64,000 bases of DNA from Dinoroseobacter shibae DFL 12 = DSM 16493 (GTDB lineage Bacteria > Pseudomonadota > Alphaproteobacteria > Rhodobacterales > Rhodobacteraceae): assembly GCF_000018145.1 (NCBI RefSeq), contig NC_009952.1, positions 744,001 through 808,000 on the forward strand. The letters run 5' to 3'. This document shows positions 18,957 to 28,479 of the stretch, in pieces. The notes under the pieces are model-generated. The model saw only the letters and a list, made by a program, of their open reading frames with translations, had not been told where the DNA came from and did not search any database. Position 1 is the first letter of the stretch, and each line of letters begins with the position of its first letter. The position numbers and the translations under genes were made by a program.

Positions 18957-19637
18957 ATGAAAGCTTTGCGCGCCTTTTGTGCGGTGTCCTGGCTCGCCCC
19001 TGCCTGGGTTGCAGCGGCGAGCCTTCCTGCGTTTGCCCATCCGCATATCTTCATCGATGCGGGCGCGACGCTCGTGTTCGACGAGGAAGGCCGGTTGGGG
19101 GCCGTGCGGATCGTGTGGGCCTACGATTCGCTGTTCTCGCTGGTGGTGGTGGAGGAGCGGGGCCTCGACCCGGATTTCGACGGTGTGCTGGAGCCCGGCG
19201 AGGCGGAGCAGCTGTCGGGCTTCGACATGAACTGGATCGAGGGTTTTGCCGGGGACAGCTATCTGCTGGCCGGGGGCGCGGAGGTGCCGCTGACCCGACC
19301 GTTGGAGTATGACGCGGCCTATGAGGAGGGGCGGGTCGTGTCCACCCATCTGCGCGCGCTGGAGACGCGGGTCGCGGTGGGGGCGGAGCCGGTGATTTTG
19401 CAGATCTACGATCCGACCTATTACACGTCCTACGAGATCGACCTGCCCGTGCGGCTGGAGAACGCGCCGGAGGGTTGCGTGGCGGAGGTTTACGTGCCCG
19501 ACCCGGAGGCGGCGTCGGAGCAGCTGGTGGCGGCCTTGCAGGAATTCGCGGGCAGCGACGATCCGCTGTTCGAGGACGATTTTCCGGCGGTCGGGGATCT
19601 CTTTGCCCATGAGGTGCGTGTCACATGCGGGCCCTAG
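18957..19637 (+). CDS. DUF1007 family exported protein, metal-uptake partner
   Basis: This 226-residue protein has a signal peptide followed directly by AHPHIFIDAGATLVFDEEG, the DUF1007 hallmark in which the N-terminal His-Pro-His can bind metal after cleavage. DUF1007 proteins are regularly encoded next to NicO/RcnA-type nickel/cobalt transporters, exactly as here, where the next gene overlaps it by 13 bases. Likely role: periplasmic delivery of nickel or cobalt to the transporter. This is inference from the family and the pairing. Confidence 0.82.
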   Translation: MKALRAFCAVSWLAPAWVAAASLPAFAHPHIFIDAGATLVFDEEGRLGAVRIVWAYDSLFSLVVVEERGLDPDFDGVLEPGEAEQLSGFDMNWIEGFAGDSYLLAGGAEVPLTRPLEYDAAYEEGRVVSTHLRALETRVAVGAEPVILQIYDPTYYTSYEIDLPVRLENAPEGCVAEVYVPDPEAASEQLVAALQEFAGSDDPLFEDDFPAVGDLFAHEVRVTCGP

Positions 19638-20581
19638 GCGCGGGCGCGGCGCTGCTGCTGCTGGGGGGTCTGGCCTTCCTGCTCTGGGGCGGGGGCGGCG
19701 ACGGGATCGCGCGCTGGGCCGCGAGCCAGCAGCGCGAGGTGCAGGACGCGCTGGCGGGGCAGTTGCGCGCGCTGCGGGTCGGCGAGGCGGGCGCGCTTGC
19801 GGGGTTCCTGGGGGTCTGTTTCGCCTATGGTTTCTTTCATGCGGCTGGGCCGGGGCACGGCAAGGTGGTGATCGGCGGCTACGGCGTGGCGCGGCGGATC
19901 TCGATGCTGCGGCTGTCGGGGGTGGCGTTGATCGCGAGCCTCGGGCAGGCGGCCACGGCGATCGTTCTGGTGGGCGTGGGCGCCTGGGTGTTCCAGGCGA
20001 GCACGGCGCAGTTGACGGGCGTGGCCGACGACTGGTTCGCGCCGGCGAGTGCGGCGGCGATCCTGGTGCTGGGCCTGTGGCTGGTCTGGCGCGGGGTGGC
20101 GCGGTTGCGCGCGGCGCGGCGGGTCGAGGCCCATCACCATGACCATCACGACCATCACCATGGGCACGACCACGATCACGACCACGATCACGACCATGGC
20201 CACGGCGACGGGGCTTGCGAGACCTGCGGTCATGCCCATGCGCCCGACGCGAGCGCGGTGCTGGCGGCGCGGGGCCCGCGGGAGATCCTGGCCCTGATCG
20301 GGGCGGTGGCGATCCGGCCCTGTACCGGCGCGCTCTTCGTGCTGATCCTGGGGCTGCGGTTGCAGATCGAGGCGGCGGCGGTGGCCGGTGTGGTCGCCAT
20401 GGCGCTGGGCACGGCGAGCGTGACCGTGGCGGTGGCCGTGGCGGCGACGGGGCTGCGCGAGAGCAGCGCGCTGGCCTCCGGCGGCTGGAGCCAGGCGCGG
20501 CACCTGGGCAGCGTGCTGGAGATCGGGGCGGGGGTGCTGGTGGCGCTGCTGGCCTGGGGCCTGTTGCAGGCGGGGATGTAG
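19625..20581 (+). CDS. NicO/RcnA family nickel/cobalt transporter with His-rich loop
   Basis: The 318-residue membrane protein has about six to seven helices. The family signature FFHAAGPGHGKVVIGGYG (about residues 73-90) carries the metal-binding HxxGPxHGK. A cytosolic loop at about 171-205 is extremely His/Asp-rich (alternating HD and HH, then CETCGHAH), a likely metal-sensing or chelating segment. The second half has GAVAIRPCTGALFVLILG. It overlaps the DUF1007 gene. Direction (uptake or export) is not settled by sequence. The DUF1007 pairing favours uptake. Confidence 0.85.
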   Translation: MRALGAGAALLLLGGLAFLLWGGGGDGIARWAASQQREVQDALAGQLRALRVGEAGALAGFLGVCFAYGFFHAAGPGHGKVVIGGYGVARRISMLRLSGVALIASLGQAATAIVLVGVGAWVFQASTAQLTGVADDWFAPASAAAILVLGLWLVWRGVARLRAARRVEAHHHDHHDHHHGHDHDHDHDHDHGHGDGACETCGHAHAPDASAVLAARGPREILALIGAVAIRPCTGALFVLILGLRLQIEAAAVAGVVAMALGTASVTVAVAVAATGLRESSALASGGWSQARHLGSVLEIGAGVLVALLAWGLLQAGM

Positions 20582-20590
20582 GAGAGGCCC

Positions 20591-21187
20591 ATGTGGAACG
20601 CGCGCTACGACCGGCCCGATTACCTGTTCGGGCGCGACCCGGCGGCGTTTCTGGTGGCCCAGGCGGGCCATATCCCGGACGCGTCGCGGGTGCTGGTGGT
20701 GGCCGATGGCGAGGGGCGCAATTCGGTGCACCTGGCCGGGTTGGGCCATGAGGTGACCGCCTTCGATGCGGCGCCCAACGCGGTGGACAAGGCGCGCAAG
20801 CTGGCCGCCGAGAAGGGCGTGGCGGTGGATTTCCACGAGGCGGACATCTTCGCCTGGGACTGGGCGGCGGCGCCGGTGGATGCGGTGGTCGCGATCTTCA
20901 TCCAGTTCATGGGGCCGGGGCCGCGGGCAGAGGTGTTCGCCGGGCTCGATGCGGCGCTCAAGCCGGGCGGGGTGCTCTTGCTGCATGGCTATGCGCCGAG
21001 GCAGGTGGGCTACGGCACCGGCGGGCCCCCGGCGGAGGCGAACATGTACGAGCTGGAGATGCTGCGCGCGGCCTTCCCGGGCTACGCGGTGCTGCACGCG
21101 GCCGATTACGACGCGGAGATCGACGAGGGGCCGGGCCATTCCGGGCGCTCGGGGCTGATCGACTTCGTGGCGCGCAAGCCGGGCTGA
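20591..21187 (+). CDS. SAM-dependent methyltransferase (TehB-like)
   Basis: This 198-residue class I methyltransferase has the sequence WNARYDRPDYLFGRDPAAFL at the N-terminus. Motif I is VLVVADGEGRNSVHLAGLG (about 36-54), where ADGEGRN replaces the usual GxGxGRN. The acidic loop is TAFDAAPNAVDKAR. A GGVLLLHGYAPRQ beta strand follows. Such proteins are often labelled tellurite resistance methyltransferases. The true substrate is unknown. It follows the metal transporter by 9 bases and may be in the same transcript. Confidence 0.8.
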   Translation: MWNARYDRPDYLFGRDPAAFLVAQAGHIPDASRVLVVADGEGRNSVHLAGLGHEVTAFDAAPNAVDKARKLAAEKGVAVDFHEADIFAWDWAAAPVDAVVAIFIQFMGPGPRAEVFAGLDAALKPGGVLLLHGYAPRQVGYGTGGPPAEANMYELEMLRAAFPGYAVLHAADYDAEIDEGPGHSGRSGLIDFVARKPG

Positions 21188-21228
21188 GCGGCCTTGCCCG
21201 GGGGGGCGCCGTGATCTAAGGCCGGATC

Positions 21229-22599
21229 ATGTCGCAGACGCTCACCTCCTTCGGCCATGCCCGCGCGATCCTGAAACTGGGTCTGCCGTTGATCGGCAGT
21301 CACATGGCGCAGATCGCGATTTCGGCCACGGATACGGTGATGCTCGGCTGGTATTCCGCCGAGGCGCTGGCGGCGGTGGTGCTGGGTTCGTCCTCGATCT
21401 TCTTTGCGTTGCTGATCGTGGGCTCGGGCTTTGCCTGGGCGGTGATGCCCATGGTGGCCAAGGCCGCGAGCGAGGGCGACGAGGTGCAGATCCGGCGGGT
21501 GACGCGGATGGGCTTCTGGCTGGTGCTGATCTTTGCCGCGGTGGTCACGCCGCCGATGCTGTGGTCGGCGCCCTGGCTGGTCGCGCTGGGGCAGGACCCG
21601 GGCACTGCGCAGCTGACCCAGGAGTACCTGCGGATCGCGGGGCTGGCGCTGGGTCCGGGGCTGCTGGTCATGGTGCTGAAGGGATATCTCTCGGCGCTGG
21701 AGCGGACGCAGGTCGTTCTCTGGGTCACGATCGGGGCGGCGGTGCTGAACGCGGGGCTGAATTACGTGCTGATCTTCGGGCGGCTGGGGATGCCGGAGCT
21801 GGGGATCCGGGGTGCAGCGCTGGCGTCCCTGAGCCTGCATCTGGTGTCGCTGGTGGCGCTGGTGATCTATGCCCGGCGCAAGCTGCCCGAGCATGACCTG
21901 TTCCGGCGGCTCTGGGTGCCGGACTGGTCGGCGTTCCGGGCGGTGTACCGGCTGGGCTGGCCAATCAGCGTCACGAGTTTCGCCGAGAGCGGGATGTTCG
22001 CGGCCTCGGCCATGATGATGGGCGCCATCGGGACCCTGCACCTGGCGGCCCATGGCATCGCGCTGCAGATGGTGGCGATCACCTTCATGGTGCATGTCGG
22101 CCTAAGCCAGGCCGCGACCGTGCGGGCGGGCCGGGCGCTGGGGCTCGGGGATGCGGCCGCACTCAAGCGCGGCGGGGCGGTGGCGATCGCCCTGTCGGCG
22201 GGGTTCTCTCTGTGCACGGTGGTGGTGTTCGTGACCATGCCGGAGGTTCTGATCGGGGCTTTCCTGTCGCCGGATGAGCCCGCGCGGGCCGAGATCCTGG
22301 GCATCGGGATTGCGTTGCTGTTCATGGCGGCCCTGTTCCAGTTCGCGGACGGGGCGCAGATCATGGCGCTGGGCCTGTTGCGCGGGGTGCAGGACACGCG
22401 GGTGCCCATGGTGATCGCGGCGCTGGCCTATTGGGGGGTGGGCTTGCCCGTGGGGTTTGTCCTGGGGTTCTACACGCCGCTGGCCGGGGTCGGGATCTGG
22501 GCCGGGCTGGTGGTCGGGCTGGCGCTGGCGGCGATGTTGTTGATGTGGCGGTTCTGGGGGCGTCGCGGCTGGCAGGCGCGGGGCCTAGTGCGGGAGTAG
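21229..22599 (+). CDS. MATE family multidrug/toxin efflux transporter
   Basis: The 456-residue, 12-helix transporter has two MATE repeats. The first begins ILKLGLPLIGSHMAQIAISATDTVMLGWYSAEALAAV, which matches the NorM-type N-terminal pattern, and the second repeat begins about residue 240 (RLGWPISVTSFAESGMFAAS). It exchanges Na+ or H+ for cationic drugs. The 3' end overlaps the convergent membrane protein gene by 15 bases. Confidence 0.92.
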   Translation: MSQTLTSFGHARAILKLGLPLIGSHMAQIAISATDTVMLGWYSAEALAAVVLGSSSIFFALLIVGSGFAWAVMPMVAKAASEGDEVQIRRVTRMGFWLVLIFAAVVTPPMLWSAPWLVALGQDPGTAQLTQEYLRIAGLALGPGLLVMVLKGYLSALERTQVVLWVTIGAAVLNAGLNYVLIFGRLGMPELGIRGAALASLSLHLVSLVALVIYARRKLPEHDLFRRLWVPDWSAFRAVYRLGWPISVTSFAESGMFAASAMMMGAIGTLHLAAHGIALQMVAITFMVHVGLSQAATVRAGRALGLGDAAALKRGGAVAIALSAGFSLCTVVVFVTMPEVLIGAFLSPDEPARAEILGIGIALLFMAALFQFADGAQIMALGLLRGVQDTRVPMVIAALAYWGVGLPVGFVLGFYTPLAGVGIWAGLVVGLALAAMLLMWRFWGRRGWQARGLVRE

Positions 22600-23244
22600 C
22601 AGGGACAGGCCGCCCACGAGGATCAGGCTCAGCGCCCAGACCACGTCGAGGTTGAACCAGCTGCGCGACAAGAATTTCAGCCCCAGCCAGTGATAGACCC
22701 CGAGGGCGAGCGCGCCGCCCGCGAGTGTCATGGCCAGCGTGTGGGCAACGGCGACGGATGCGGCGACGGCGAGGTTGCCCTGCATCAGCGTGGCGGCGGC
22801 GGCGTGGCCTGCATCGCTGTCGAGGGTCTGGCAGATGCCGAGATAGATCGGCACCAGCATCAGGCCCGCCCCGTGGGCCATGGCCGCGAGGAAGGACCAC
22901 AGCGCCAGGCGGCTGGGCGGGACGCGGGCGAGAAAGCGCGGATGGCGGCGGTTGATCAGCAGGTAGATCCCGAGCCCGATCACGAGGCAGGCGGCACCGA
23001 TCTGGATCTGGCGCTGCCAGTCCACGAGAAACATCAGCACCGCGAAGGGAAAGAGCACCGCGACCATGGCCACCAGGTGGCCGAGCGCGAGGGCGACCAG
23101 CGCTCTGAACAAAGCGCCGGGCGTGCGGTCCATCAGGGCGGCGGACACCGCCAGCGGCCAGCCCATGCCCGGGTTGATCCCGTGGTAGAGGCCCGAAGCG
23201 ACAACGGCCCCCCAGAGGGCCGTTGCGGTGGTCAGCGCGTCCAC
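22585..23244 (-). CDS. Polytopic membrane protein next to selenium-binding protein
   Basis: The 219-residue protein has about six to seven hydrophobic segments. The first loop has the striking motif LYHGINPGMGWPLAVS, with a helix start marked by His-Gly-x-Asn-Pro-Gly-Met-Gly. A second motif FLAAMAHGAGLMLVPIYLG lies in the middle, and NLAVAASVAVAHTLAMTLAG later. The His/Met-bearing helices could bind metal, but I do not recognise the family. It lies 3 bases downstream of the selenium-binding protein gene on the same strand and is surely co-transcribed. Confidence 0.7.
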   Translation of the reverse strand: MDALTTATALWGAVVASGLYHGINPGMGWPLAVSAALMDRTPGALFRALVALALGHLVAMVAVLFPFAVLMFLVDWQRQIQIGAACLVIGLGIYLLINRRHPRFLARVPPSRLALWSFLAAMAHGAGLMLVPIYLGICQTLDSDAGHAAAATLMQGNLAVAASVAVAHTLAMTLAGGALALGVYHWLGLKFLSRSWFNLDVVWALSLILVGGLSLLLPH

Positions 23245-23247
23245 GCC

Positions 23248-24648
23248 TCAGACGGAGGGGTAGCAGAAGCTGTCGGTGGAGCAGTCCCCGCCTTCGAGGC
23301 GGATCTGGTGGCTGCGGTAGCCCTTGGGGAACTCCACGTAGAAATCCTTGTCCAGCGTCAGCCCGCCGTTCTCGCCCACATGGGCCATGACCATCTGGCC
23401 GCCCTCCTCGCCCGGGTAGAACTGCTCGTCCCATGTGGAATAGAGCGAGTTCGTCCAGTAGACGCGCTTGCCGTCGCGGCTGATCTCGACCATCTGCGGG
23501 CCGAAGACGAAGGGTTTGCCGTTCGGGTGGGTGGTCCCGCGCCCGATGCCGCCCAGTGCGACCTTGCCCGCGAGCTTGGGGTGCATCGGGTCGGAGACGT
23601 CGTATTGGTGCATCTCGCCCAGGCCCCAGCAGGAGACGTAGAGGTACTTGTCATCGAGGCTCAGGTCGATGTCGGTGATCAGCGGCGGGACCGCGCCGAA
23701 GCCTTGCAGGAGCGGCGGCAGGTTCGCTGCGTCCTCGGGGCGGGGGTCGATGGTGAGGGTTTTCTTCGCCTCGAAACTGCCGTCGTCCTTCTGCCACCAG
23801 GTGAAGATCGCGCCTTGCAGGTTGGTGGTGTCCACCACCACGCCGCAGAAGCCGTAATCGCGGGACGGGTCGTGGGCGGGGCGGATTTCCAGCGCCATCT
23901 GGTGATTGGCGCCCAGGTCGATGGTCTGGACATTCTTTCGTTGGCGCAGGTTCCAGAAATGGATGGAATGGCCGTACTTGTTGGCCAGCAGGTCCTCGGC
24001 GACGATGCCGTTCTCGAATTGCGGCGGCAGACCCCATTCGGAGCTGACCATGTAGTCGCGCGGCAGGTTCCACCAGAAATCATAGTGCTTGTCCTGCTTG
24101 CCCCGGTCCATCTCGTAGCGGCCGAGGATCTCGAAGGTTTCGCAATCCATGATGAAGATGCCCGGCGGGCCGTCCATGCCGTCCGCGCCGCCGCCGCCCA
24201 GGGTCGAGACATAGATGCCTTCGGGGCCGCAATGGATGGTGTGGGGGCGGGAATAGCCGGTCTTGGCGAAGACCTCTTCGGGTTCGATGATCTTGTGGAT
24301 CTTGGCCTTCAGCGGCTCCTTGACGTCGATGATGTAGATCCGGCTGGAGCGGATGCCCGGGATGATCAGGTAGCGCCGTTCGAGGAAGGCGTGCCCGCTG
24401 AGCGGGGAGAGCGACGAGGAACAGGCGTTCCAGCCGAAATGGTGAAACTCGTCGCCTGTATTGGGCATGATCACCTGGTGGACGATCTGACCGTAGGTTT
24501 CGGAGGCGGGGTTCACGTCGACCACCGCGAGCCCGTCCGGTTGCGCGCCATCGGGACTGAGCATCAGGGTGAAGGCCAGGGTTTCGGGCGGCGCCTCCAT
24601 GGCGAGCTTGGGGGTGGCGTGGAATGTCGGGTCCGGTCTCAGGTTCAT
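23248..24648 (-). CDS. Selenium-binding / methanethiol oxidase family protein
   Basis: This 466-residue protein belongs to the SBP56/SELENBP1 family, which includes bacterial methanethiol oxidase MtoX. Conserved features include FHHFGWNACSSSLSPLSGH, YSRPHTIHCGPEGIYVSTLGG, DFWWNLPRDYMVSSEWG and the C-terminal histidine-bearing repeats. The start was chosen at ATG 24648 because GGAGGAGACAC is directly before it. MtoX enzymes of roseobacters oxidise methanethiol, a product of DMSP breakdown, to formaldehyde, sulfide and peroxide. I see no SCO1 or MauG maturation genes beside it, so the activity is inferred. Confidence 0.82.
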   Translation of the reverse strand: MNLRPDPTFHATPKLAMEAPPETLAFTLMLSPDGAQPDGLAVVDVNPASETYGQIVHQVIMPNTGDEFHHFGWNACSSSLSPLSGHAFLERRYLIIPGIRSSRIYIIDVKEPLKAKIHKIIEPEEVFAKTGYSRPHTIHCGPEGIYVSTLGGGGADGMDGPPGIFIMDCETFEILGRYEMDRGKQDKHYDFWWNLPRDYMVSSEWGLPPQFENGIVAEDLLANKYGHSIHFWNLRQRKNVQTIDLGANHQMALEIRPAHDPSRDYGFCGVVVDTTNLQGAIFTWWQKDDGSFEAKKTLTIDPRPEDAANLPPLLQGFGAVPPLITDIDLSLDDKYLYVSCWGLGEMHQYDVSDPMHPKLAGKVALGGIGRGTTHPNGKPFVFGPQMVEISRDGKRVYWTNSLYSTWDEQFYPGEEGGQMVMAHVGENGGLTLDKDFYVEFPKGYRSHQIRLEGGDCSTDSFCYPSV

Positions 24649-24812
24649 ATGTGTCTCCTCCCATGTCCGGATGCGGTGCAAGTCTTGACCGTTACTTCCG
24701 CATCAGGCCAAAAGCGTGCCATGGATGGGGGATTCTGGGAAACAGTTTTGTATCAGGGCGCGGATCGGGCCGTTGTTCCGGTTTTCTGCGGTCTGGCGCA
24801 ATATTGGTCCGG

Positions 24813-25265
24813 TCAGGGGCCGTCGCGCTCCTGGGCGGCGCGGGCGTTGTGTTCCATCCGGGCCAGCAGGTCGAAGGCGAGGCTGCGCTCCGTGGGGGTA
24901 AACCCGGCCAGCAGGGCCTCGTTGATATGGTCGTAGAAGCGCGCGAGGGGGTCCAGAGCCTGCCCCGCCGCGGTCACGGCAATCAGGACGCTGCGCCGGT
25001 CTTCGGGGTCCTTGCGCTTGACCAGCAGGCCGCGGTCTTCCATGCGATCGACGATCCGCGAGGTCGCTGGCAGGCCGGTGCCGACCCGCTCGGCCAGCAG
25101 GCCGATGCTGATCTCGCCTTCCCGCCACAGGCACGAGAGCACCACCCATTGCGGCAAGGACAGCCCGTGGGGCGCCAGCCAGGCCTGGCAGAGCGCGTTC
25201 ATCTGGCCCGTGGTGAAGTTCAGTTGGCGCCCGAGGGAGGGCGGGTTCGGATTTTTGTTTGCCAT
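24813..25265 (-). CDS. MarR family transcriptional regulator
   Basis: This 150-residue winged-helix protein includes LSLPQWVVLSCLWREGEISIGLLAERV (helix region) and the MarR wing LLVKRKDPEDRRSVLIAVTAAG. The start was taken at ATG 25265 (MANKNPNP). A perfect 14-bp palindrome lies 20 bases upstream (25286-25299) between this gene and the divergent 25384 gene, a good self-operator. It lies 165 bases upstream of the selenium-binding gene on the same strand and may control that operon as well. Confidence 0.88.
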   Translation of the reverse strand: MANKNPNPPSLGRQLNFTTGQMNALCQAWLAPHGLSLPQWVVLSCLWREGEISIGLLAERVGTGLPATSRIVDRMEDRGLLVKRKDPEDRRSVLIAVTAAGQALDPLARFYDHINEALLAGFTPTERSLAFDLLARMEHNARAAQERDGP

Positions 25266-25285
25266 GTAAATTATTCTGTGTTTTA

Positions 25286-25299
25286 GTTTACGCGTAAAC
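25286..25299. promoter_or_regulatory. Palindromic operator candidate for the MarR regulator
   Basis: GTTTACGCGTAAAC is a perfect 14-bp palindrome in a short A+T-rich divergent intergenic region, 20 bases from the MarR start and 84 bases from the 25384 gene. Position and symmetry fit a MarR dimer site. Not proven. Confidence 0.55.
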
Positions 25300-25383
25300 A
25301 TTCATAGGCCGCCTCGGATCCGGGAGCAATCCTGGTTTGCCTCGACCGGTCCGGGGGCGGCACAAGGCACGGAGGAGACATGG

Positions 25384-25752
25384 ATGGCAAAGAAGGTTCT
25401 GATGGTGGGCTGGCACCCGAGCGTGGTGGCGTATGACAAGTGGCCGGGCTTGACGCCGGAGAAGCTCGAAGCCGGGTTGCGGGCCGATGCGGCGGCGTTG
25501 GAGGCGGCCGGGTATGAGACGGAGATCGGATTTATCCGGAGTGGTGAGACTGCCACCGACCAGGTGGCCACGCAGCTGCGCGAAACAGCCTATGACGTGG
25601 TGATGATCGGGGCGGGCGTGCGCCGGGATGACGAACATTTCCTGGTATTCGAGACCCTAGTGAACGTGGTGCATGAGCATGCGCCGCAAGCCCGGATCGC
25701 CTTCAACACCGGGCCGACCGATTCCAGGGCGGCGATCGAACGCTGGGCCTGA
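25384..25752 (+). CDS. Conserved protein of unknown function, flavodoxin-like beta-alpha pattern
   Basis: The 122-residue protein begins AKKVLMVGWHPSVVAYDKWPG and has the pattern beta-alpha-beta. Regions VVMIGAGVRRDDEHFLVFE and ARIAFNTGPTDSRAAIERW look like nucleotide- or response-regulator-like turns. I know the type as a conserved hypothetical of Rhodobacterales and others, without assigned function. It is transcribed divergently from the MarR gene, sharing the palindrome at 25286, so MarR control is plausible. A strong bidirectional terminator follows at 25794. Confidence 0.65.
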   Translation: MAKKVLMVGWHPSVVAYDKWPGLTPEKLEAGLRADAAALEAAGYETEIGFIRSGETATDQVATQLRETAYDVVMIGAGVRRDDEHFLVFETLVNVVHEHAPQARIAFNTGPTDSRAAIERWA

Positions 25753-25793
25753 GCCGGCCCGGGTCGCCGCGGTGCCTTCGAAGCGGGACCATG

Positions 25794-25823
25794 AAAAAGG
25801 CCGATGCGCTTGCATCGGCCTTT
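25794..25823. terminator. Bidirectional rho-independent terminator
   Basis: The perfect 12-base stem AAAGGCCGATGC / GCATCGGCCTTT has a four-base loop. Reading minus, the stem is followed by five T. Reading plus, it ends in TTT only. It serves the 25384 gene (plus) and the decayed VPLPA-CTERM gene (minus). Confidence 0.85.
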
Positions 25824-25848
25824 GACATGCAGGTGTTGGGCGAGATCG

Positions 25849-26050
25849 GCTCTTGCGCTTGCGGCGGCGCAGCGCGGCCGCACCCAGAAGGCCGGAGCCC
25901 GGCAAAAGGGCGCTCGCCGGTGGTGGTCCCCGCGGCGGCAGGGCCGAACGCAGGGCCGTGACACGCACGGAGCCGATGTCGAATCCGTCGCCGGAGGTCG
26001 GGTCAATGGTGCTGACGGCGCCGATCTCGACGAACTTGGCGTCGTCGGTG
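25849..26050 (-). pseudogene. Remnant of a VPLPA-CTERM sorting-domain protein
   Basis: Read on the minus strand, this frame carries TDDAKFVEIGAVSTIDP, then SGDGFDIGSVRVTA, then a degraded tail GPPPASALLPGSGLLGAAAL and the basic end RRRKRKS. A live tail would read VPLPASALLLGSGLLG. Here V and one L are lost and a Pro interrupts the hydrophobic helix. The stop expected after RKRKS is a CGA, one base from TGA, and the frame reads on to 25657. No signal peptide or start can be found upstream. The terminator at 25794 is still perfect. So this is the 3' end of a dead gene. Confidence 0.6.
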
Positions 26051-26253
26051 CCGCGCCGCTGGCTGCGAAGGACACCCGCGATCACGGCGCCTGTCAGAAT
26101 GCGTTCATGGCGGCCCTTGGGAGACGCGTCAGACACAGGTGAGGATGTCACGGATAAGGCGCCAGTCTCGGGAGAGGGCGGAATTGTTGCCCCCCGTGCG
26201 GCGTGGTGGGACATGTGCGCGCCACCGGGTGGAGGGTTGGCACGCGCTGGCTT

Positions 26254-26736
26254 CTAGCTGCGCAGTCGTCGGACCCGGATATGGGTGCCGCCGACCACGG
26301 CGGCCCAGAGCGCCAGCAGCGGTGTCCAGCCGGTTGCGGCCAGGGGCAGGACCAGCGCACCGGCCCCGACCGCGACCAGGTCGCGGGTCTGCCAGCCATC
26401 GGCCAACAGGTCCGGCAGCAGGCCCAGAAGGCTGCCCAGCATCCCGGCGATGGTTGCGGTGACGATCCCGCCGAGCCCGGCCAGCAGCCAGCCGCCGAGC
26501 CCCTGCCGCCCGAACAGCCCCGACAGCAGCGCCCCGCAGAGCGCGCCGCCCGCCGCCATCGCCACCAGGTAGCGCAGCACCAGCCCCCAGGGCAGTTCGG
26601 CCTGCAGCGTTGCCATGAGACCGCCGAAATCCTCGGCCAGAAAGACGATGAAGAGCAGCGCGCTGCTCAGGGCCATCATGCCGGCCACGAGTTTGCGGGG
26701 GCTTGCGGCGGGTGCCGGGGCTGGCGGGGTGGACAT
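26254..26736 (-). CDS. Small integral membrane protein of unknown function
   Basis: The 160-residue protein has an N-terminal Pro/Ala-rich tail and four or five membrane helices (for example LVAGMMALSSALLFIVFLAEDF, YLVAMAAGGALCGALLSGLFG and LVAVGAGALVLPLAATGWTPLL). It ends in a basic cytosolic tail RVRRLRS. No family is recognised. It is last of a minus-strand group behind the aminotransferase and the 26763 gene. Confidence 0.6.
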   Translation of the reverse strand: MSTPPAPAPAASPRKLVAGMMALSSALLFIVFLAEDFGGLMATLQAELPWGLVLRYLVAMAAGGALCGALLSGLFGRQGLGGWLLAGLGGIVTATIAGMLGSLLGLLPDLLADGWQTRDLVAVGAGALVLPLAATGWTPLLALWAAVVGGTHIRVRRLRS

Positions 26737-26762
26737 GGCGGTCTCCTTCGGCGGGGGCGGTG

Positions 26763-27179
26763 TCAGTCGTCCTTGGGACGTGCCGCCATCACCCGGTCGG
26801 CCTTCTTGCGCACCAGCAGGCTGCGCAGGTCGTGCATGGTCAGCAGCAGGATGTCGGTGATCTCTTCGAGCTGGTCATCCGTGGCGCGGGACTGGACCCA
26901 TTGCGCAGTGTGGTTGAGAAAATCCACCGTTCGGTGCACGTCGTCCATGTGGCGCGCATCGAGCACGGCGCGGCGGGTCTCGATCCAGGCTTCGATCTCG
27001 GTGCGCTCGGTGTCGGAGATGTCCTTGTTGTTCTGCACCTTGATGTCGCCATTGCGGATGTTCACCGTGGCGACCTGCGTCATGTCGAGCCGGTTCTGAC
27101 GGGTTTCGGCGGTCACCCGAAACACCGTCGCGCCGTTCTCCTTCACCCGGAAGAAGAGGTTGGGTAGGGACAGGGACAC
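26763..27179 (-). CDS. Conserved protein of unknown function, co-operonic with aminotransferase
   Basis: The 138-residue soluble protein begins LSLPNLFFRVKENGATVFRV, continues with an NIRNGDIKVQNNKDISDTE turn, then a long helical part (about 60-125) ending KKADRVMAARPKDD. Its start is 7 bases after the aspartate aminotransferase stop. I recognise it as a small Rhodobacterales-conserved protein without a function. No motif suggests catalysis. Confidence 0.6.
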   Translation of the reverse strand: MSLSLPNLFFRVKENGATVFRVTAETRQNRLDMTQVATVNIRNGDIKVQNNKDISDTERTEIEAWIETRRAVLDARHMDDVHRTVDFLNHTAQWVQSRATDDQLEEITDILLLTMHDLRSLLVRKKADRVMAARPKDD

Positions 27180-27186
27180 CGCCGCC

Positions 27187-28449
<1,263 letters not shown>

Positions 28450-28479
28450 TCAAGCTGAAACGCAAGGGAGCGGAGCGCA

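Noticed and set aside
20140-20240. Short DNA repeats resembling CRISPR or VNTR
   Set aside because: They are the codons of the His/Asp-rich loop of the NicO transporter. There is no repeat-spacer structure.
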